In this document: positions 59,273-64,000 of the stretch, piece by piece
Layout: every line of letters begins with the position of its first letter
Position numbering within the stretch: position 1 is the first letter of the stretch
Source of the DNA: Carettochelys insculpta
Lineage: Eukaryota > Chordata > Testudines > Carettochelyidae
Direction of reading: 5' to 3'
DNA: 64,000 bases
NCBI RefSeq assembly: GCF_033958435.1
Contig: NC_134138.1
Span: forward strand, 211,801,298 to 211,865,297
Program-made: the position numbers and the translations under genes
Notes under the pieces: model-generated
What the model was told of the DNA's origin: nothing
Database searches by the model: none
Seen by the model: only the letters and a program-made list of their open reading frames with translations

Positions 59273-60672
59273 GGTTTTATATATTTAGTTTTTGCTAAGA
59301 TCTAATAATGCAGCAAAAAATCATTCTTCTTAGAAGCCTGTTTTTAAGATCCTAGGGAACCAGAAGTGTTAAGAATTATAGATTACATTTTTTGGATTAT
59401 TATATTTAAAGTTTATATTTAGGAACAGAGGCACAAAAATCCTGTCTTTATCTTTCTTTCTCCTTTAGTTATGCTTCTTATTTAGCTTTTAGTAACTTGT
59501 AATTTAAGATCACAGTTATTAGGTGTATTTCTGCATTTTATATATTGCTCCCAGATGCTACAGTATTAGTTTTTATCACTGCATATTTTATGAAATGTCA
59601 GCCTTCTGTTGGCTGTTCACACAGCATTGTTAGTGATCAAAGCCACAACATAAAGGCAAGGAATCCAAACAGTTGGCTTATCTTTGTCCTTCATTGTGAC
59701 ACAAATACCATAAAATTTCTTTACTAGAAAAGCGAAAGCTTCATGTAGCATGTTGTTAAAAGTTGAACTTTTTTGTGAGTCTTCGTGAAATAAACACATT
59801 TTACAATGGTATTTATATATAAAAGAAGCATGTTTGCAGCTATGCGCTTATAAATCCTTTTCTTTATAACAAATTTGTAAACTTGCACAATTTGACCATT
59901 TTAAAAATATTGCAAAGCACAAAATTTGCCTCTTTGTTTTTTATAAATGTTGAATGTATGTCTCAGCAAAATCTATGGTGCAAGTAATATAACTTTTCCG
60001 TGAGACCTACAGGATGCAGTTAGCCCTATCATGCTAAATCCCTTTGAGCTAAAAACAGGAGAGTAGAATTAGATTTTGTATTATGGGTACTACCATGTAT
60101 GCAAAATATGTTTGGCTTTAATTTTTTCAGAGTAGGAAGAAATCTTGATCTTGGCTGTATTTATAATTATGAACTTTGCCACACAGAAATGAGTGGGCTT
60201 GAATTTGCTGCTTGCGTAAGTAAATTCTGAATCAGAATTGAAGTGACAAGGTGTTAGGAGGAGGGGAGGCACAAAACCTCTACATGCTCTGGAGAGATTC
60301 TATAGGAATAAAAATCTTGAATGATTTTGATCAGCTGTTGTATATGCCCTGCACAGCAGTTGGTTCAATCAATTTTATGTTTTGGGATGGTTTTATTAAA
60401 ACGAGCTGCTGCTTTCAGTAAATCATTGAAAAAGATGCTAGCTTGTACATGCAGTTTTTGGTCTGCAGCTTATCAGTGCAGCCTCTCATGGTAATGTGCT
60501 TAAATCCTAAGGGAGAGGTGGATTGCATCGGTGACGCTTTTGGATCGGTGACGCTTATAATGCAGGGTGTGTTATCTTGAGTATACAATAAAGAAAATAA
60601 TATTAAAAAAATTAATATGAGAAAAGAGATTTTACAAGATACTTTTGTAAATGCTTTTATTGGTTATCTAGT
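59273..60672. other. AT-rich DNA, no gene seen
   Basis: Nothing recognised, apart from the doubled word TCGGTGACGCTT near 60530-60560. Confidence 0.5.
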
Positions 60673-60681
60673 GGCAACGTT

Positions 60682-60880
60682 CGGAGGGGGAGCTCTGTTA
60701 CTGTTTCAGAGGGGGAAAGAAGTTGTTCTGTGGCACCTTAAACACTAAGAAATTTATTTGGGCATGAGCTTTTGTGGGCTGGAATGCACTTTGTCAGACA
60801 CATGAAAAACAAGCCCACAAAATCTGGTGCCCAAATAAATTTGTTAGCTTTTAAGGTGCCACAGGACTCCTTATTTTAGG
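60682..60880. mobile_element. Palindromic PLE-derived element
   Basis: Inverted arms (about 60727-60778 and 60812-60868) each hold GGTGCC..AAATAAATTT and the CACCTTAAA/TTTAAGGTGCC ends of a PLE terminal unit. The left arm extends further in, and on its reverse strand reads CTGACAAAGTGCATTCCAGC then CCACAAAAGC, a variant of the hammerhead-like core. A left tail (60682-60726) corresponds to the unit's far end, ending CCCTCTGAAAC on the reverse strand. Likely target duplications are GGCAACGTT (60673-60681) and GGCAACATT (60881-60889). Confidence 0.7.
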
Positions 60881-60889
60881 GGCAACATT

Positions 60890-61447
60890 GTTATAATGAT
60901 ATGATGGATCAAGCCAGGCAAGCGAGTTAGCATAAGGTGCTGTCTAGGGCTGTAGAGAAAGAAAGATTGTTTTAAATGCGCTTGAACCTCTTTTATACAG
61001 AAACCCTGGGAAACAGAGTATGCCAGATTAAGAAATTTGCCAGACTTTGAAGGGTGCATTAGCAGGCTGGAGCACTTACCTGGTGTCTTGGTCCTGGGGG
61101 CACACATTGCTATGTGCCCAGCGCTGCTTCCAGACCTTTGGAGGAGCACATCACCGTTCTGACATTTCTTCAGCTGGGAGGAGGGGCATGGTAATGCCCA
61201 AAGCTACTTCCTCCTCTCCTTGCTAAGGTCCACGGATGTTCCTGGATCAGGGACACCCGGAGTACGGCGTTTTAAGTGTAAAGCATTTTCCTTTTTGAGT
61301 GACTGAGTTGTGTTTATTGCTCTGCCCTGCTGACTGGTGAGCTGATCACTTAAAGATTGTACCAGACATGCTTGTATGTATGTGATGGTTAGTTGGGATT
61401 GGACCAGTTTGGCAGAGGAACACCTTGTTGCTAAGCTCAGACCCTAT
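60890..61447. other. Unassigned DNA
   Basis: No gene or repeat recognised. Confidence 0.4.
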
Positions 61448-64000
61448 GGCTATGTCTAGATTACAGGTATTTGTTGGCAGAAGTTTGTGTGGGAACATAT
61501 CTTGTGACAAAACTTCTGTTGACAGATTGTGGCCAGACCTGAAGGCAGATTGAAAGAGCAATCTGCCCTGTTGACAGAGAGTGGTGGGACTGCCCAGCCA
61601 CTCTATCAGCAAAACAGCCATCCAGAACTCCATCAGACAAGGCCACAGGTTACCAGTTCCTTCTGGGAGCCCTGGTGAGATGCACCCTTAAAGGAATCTC
61701 ACCAGTCACCCATTCCCTGACTCTGCTGCGGGCATGCCTATCTCCTTGAGGGACAGCACAGCTAGTGCAGGGCTTTGTGTTTTGGTGGGGGACACAGCTG
61801 ATCCCTGGGAGTCATGCTGCTGGAGCTGCTCCCAGGCTTGAAGTGGCCTCTCCTTTATGGAGGGCGAGCCCAAGACTGCTTTCAGGGATGTCACCATGGC
61901 TGCAGGATGTTCACACCTGTAGCTGCCCTCTCTGCTGCACAGGTGGCTCTTGAGGCACGTCACCAGTTCAGACTGATGGGACCGGCTGGTCATGGGGCAG
62001 TAAGTGGCTCCAGAACTTTAGATTGTGGAAGGCCACCTTCCTGGAGCTCTGTGCTTGGCTTGCTTCCACCCTCCAGAAACAGGACACCTGGCTGTGGCCC
62101 ACCATCTCTACTGAGAAACGAGTTGCAGTCGCCCTCTGGAAGCTCACTATCCTCAACAGCTACTTCTTGGTAAGCAACTAGTTCACTATGGGGAAGTCTA
62201 TAATCAGGGTCCTCCTCGTGGAGGTAGTACACTCGGGCTGCAGTCCCTGCATGTGGGAGAGGGTGTTCAGCCAAAGAGGGACCCTTGGGAAGTGGGATTG
62301 GGGACAGGGTTGGGAGGGGAGCCTCACACAGCCATGCTGCTGGGGGGTGGCCTACAGGGGGGGCTTTTGGTGGGCTTTGGAGAGCAGGAGAGGGCTGGGG
62401 ACCCCCGAGGGGTCAGAAACTCTCTCCCTCAGTCCCCAGTGTGTGTTTGGTTGCCTCCTTTTGCAGGTCATACTGTTTGGGAGACCTTGATGAGGTAGTG
62501 GCTGGATTCACCACCCTGGGTTCCCAAACTCTGCTGGAGCCATCAGTGGGACCCACATCGTGATCCGTGCCCCAGAGCATATTGCAGCCAAGTACATAAA
62601 CTGTCAGGGCTACTTCTTGATGTTGCTGCAGACTCTGGTTGACTACAGTGGATGGTTCAGACATTTGTGTCGGCTGGGTGGGCAGGGCAGACGACATTTG
62701 CGTGTTCCACAACTCTGGCTTGTGCCGGAGACTGGAGGCAGGCAAATTCATCATGAGCTGACGGTCAGGGATGTTTAGATGCCACTCTGCATCATGAGGG
62801 ATGTGGCCTACCCCCTCTTGCTCTGTCTGCTTGAAACCCTGCACCAGCCAGCTGGACCTCATCTGGGAACTGTTCAGCACCTGCCTCAACCATGCCAGGA
62901 TGCAGGCTGTGTGCGCCTTCAGCCACTTGAAGGCACACTTCAGGTGCCTGTTCACTTTCCTGGATGTGGGGGAGCGCAACATCCACCAAATTGTGGTGGC
63001 ATTTTGTGCCGTGCACAAAATCATGGAAGGGAAGGGGAAAGCCTTTCTCACAGGGTGGGGGGTGGATGCTGGCCATGAGGGGCACGCTTATGAGCAGCTA
63101 GGCACAGTTGCCATCTGCCAGGCCTGAGGATCTGTGAGGCTCTGAGGGAGAGCTACTCCTATGGCCCCCAGTAACCCTCCCCAGGGCACCCCCAGTGGGG
63201 GCTTCAGGCCCATGACCCTACCCCATCTCCACCGTGACCCCTTTCTTCACCCCTTCGCCCCTCCCCAACCCCTGCACAGTAACCACAGGCATGGGTGTGG
63301 TGAACAAATAAGTGGGTTTTACTGAAAACAAAACATGAAATGTGTGCGAACAATGGCGTTCCAATGTCAGAACAGTGATATGCTCCTCCAAAGGCCTGGA
63401 AGCAGTGCTGGGCACACAGCAGTATGTGCCCCCAGGACCAAGATGCCAGGTAAGTGCCCCAACCCGCTGATGTGATGTGCATAACTATTTATAGTGGGGG
63501 TGGGGTGGTGGGAGGGGGAGTGGGGGTCCTCAGAGCATGGGGAATGTGGGGGGCTGCAAACCCCAGGTCCAGAAGTGGGGGAAGTATGGGTAGGTAGGGA
63601 CTGCGGCAGGGTCGGGGTGGGCCTGGGCCGCAAGGGGAGTGGCCATGGCCATCACTCAGTGGAGAAGGTAGGGATCCAGGGTGCCTGTGTGGGGGCGACA
63701 TGGGTGATGGTTGGCCACCATGTCCCCATGTCCCATTAGACATTGGCGATGGTGTCAAAACAGGGCATGAGCTGGCCCCAGGCCCACAACTGCCACTCCG
63801 TGTTGACCCTGAGCCAGCACTCCATTGTCCCCTGCCTGGCTCACAGGGCAGCGTTGTGGTCCCGCTGGAGGTCCTTATACACCCTCCAATGGCCCCTCCG
63901 GCTGCAGGCTCAGCCTGTTGGCAAGGTGAGTGTGGTTTGGCCCTTGGAGAGACGAGGAGAAGAGACAGTGAGTCATTTACGCAACGCAGCTCCTAAGGCC
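61448..64000 (+). mobile_element. Second PIF/Harbinger transposon, left part (runs off window)
   Basis: The left end GGCTATGTCTAGATTACAGG (61448-61467) matches the terminal repeat of the element at 42399, and the next phrases follow that element throughout: ATATCTTGTGACAAAACTTC (61498-61517 vs about 42449-42468), the transposase region, and GGGCATGAGCTGGCCCCA (63762-63779 vs about 44855). The same orientation and gene order imply that its Myb gene lies beyond the right edge. The preceding triplet is TAT rather than TAA. Mutations break the transposase. Confidence 0.82.
61960..63090 (+). pseudogene. Harbinger transposase remnant, second copy
   Basis: Blocks in several frames: an N-terminal region with TVEKR-like and ALWKL-like sequence (62000-62160), then after about 300 bp AISGTHIVIRAPEHIAAKYI (62540-62600), GYFLMLLQTLVDYSGW, VGRADDICVFHNSGLCRRLE (frame +, 62675-62740), LDLIWELFSTCLNHARMQAV, CAFSHLKAHFRCLFTFLDVG and ERNIHQIVVAFCAVHKIME (62850-63030). 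The final block is better preserved than in the 42-44-kb copy. The first catalytic Asp is Ser (SGTHI), and frameshifts separate the blocks, so it is inactive. Confidence 0.82.

Noticed and set aside
62413..63051. 212-codon open frame, the longest in the window, on the minus strand
   Set aside because: It is antisense to the Harbinger transposase remnant, whose plus-strand blocks match the family; the frame is a GC-composition shadow.
1..64000. CRISPR arrays, bacterial operons or prophage
   Set aside because: No spaced direct repeats of that kind and no dense long genes; the repeat content is clearly vertebrate.
1..64000. Host protein-coding exon
   Set aside because: I looked for frames with conserved phrases outside mobile elements and found none. 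A short exon in the AT-rich stretches could still be missed by eye; aligning turtle RNA-seq or proteins would settle it.

Overview
This window looks like nuclear DNA from a reptile, most likely a turtle. The inference rests on the repeat mix: many CR1 (and related L2) retrotransposon fragments, MIR, Penelope-like elements with hammerhead-type terminal units, PIF/Harbinger transposons that carry a Myb/SANT gene, and hAT and mariner/Tigger-type miniature elements. I found no host gene exon, no functional RNA gene, no CRISPR and no sign of bacterial or viral genes. Every protein-like signal belongs to a decayed mobile element; the rest is AT-rich, apparently intronic or intergenic DNA.

Layout. 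0-5 kb: a CR1 fragment running off the left edge, then unassigned DNA. 5.2-7.3 kb: a MIR SINE and a 1.7-kb Penelope-like element (PLE) with a GIY-YIG endonuclease relic and inverted ends. 8.5-11.2 kb: a LINE whose 5' part is inverted (twin-priming signature), a fold-back MITE, and an old Harbinger relic with convergent Myb and transposase remnants. 16-25.6 kb: CR1 and L2 fragments, a tRNA-derived SINE head, and at 22.6 kb a near-perfect 79-bp-arm palindrome of PLE terminal sequence with a 12-bp target-site duplication. 26 kb: a 395-bp fold-back MITE. 29.2-30.6 kb: one LINE interrupted by a copy of the 9-kb LINE. 33.5-41.9 kb: hAT-like and mariner/Tigger-like short elements, including one hAT with a perfect 8-bp duplication. 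42.4-46.6 kb: a complete but dead Harbinger element with clear inverted ends and a TAA duplication. 48.6-61 kb: CR1 pieces, short DNA elements and two more PLE-type palindromes. 61.45 kb to the right edge: a second Harbinger copy in the same orientation as the first.

The most unusual theme is a set of short fold-back elements (22.6, 57.4 and 60.7 kb) built from two head-to-head copies of the PLE terminal unit, each apparently flanked by its own 9-12-bp direct repeat. The 1.7-kb PLE at 5.6-7.3 kb has the same inverted-end design around a coding core. This suggests that palindromic, non-coding PLE derivatives were inserted repeatedly as units.
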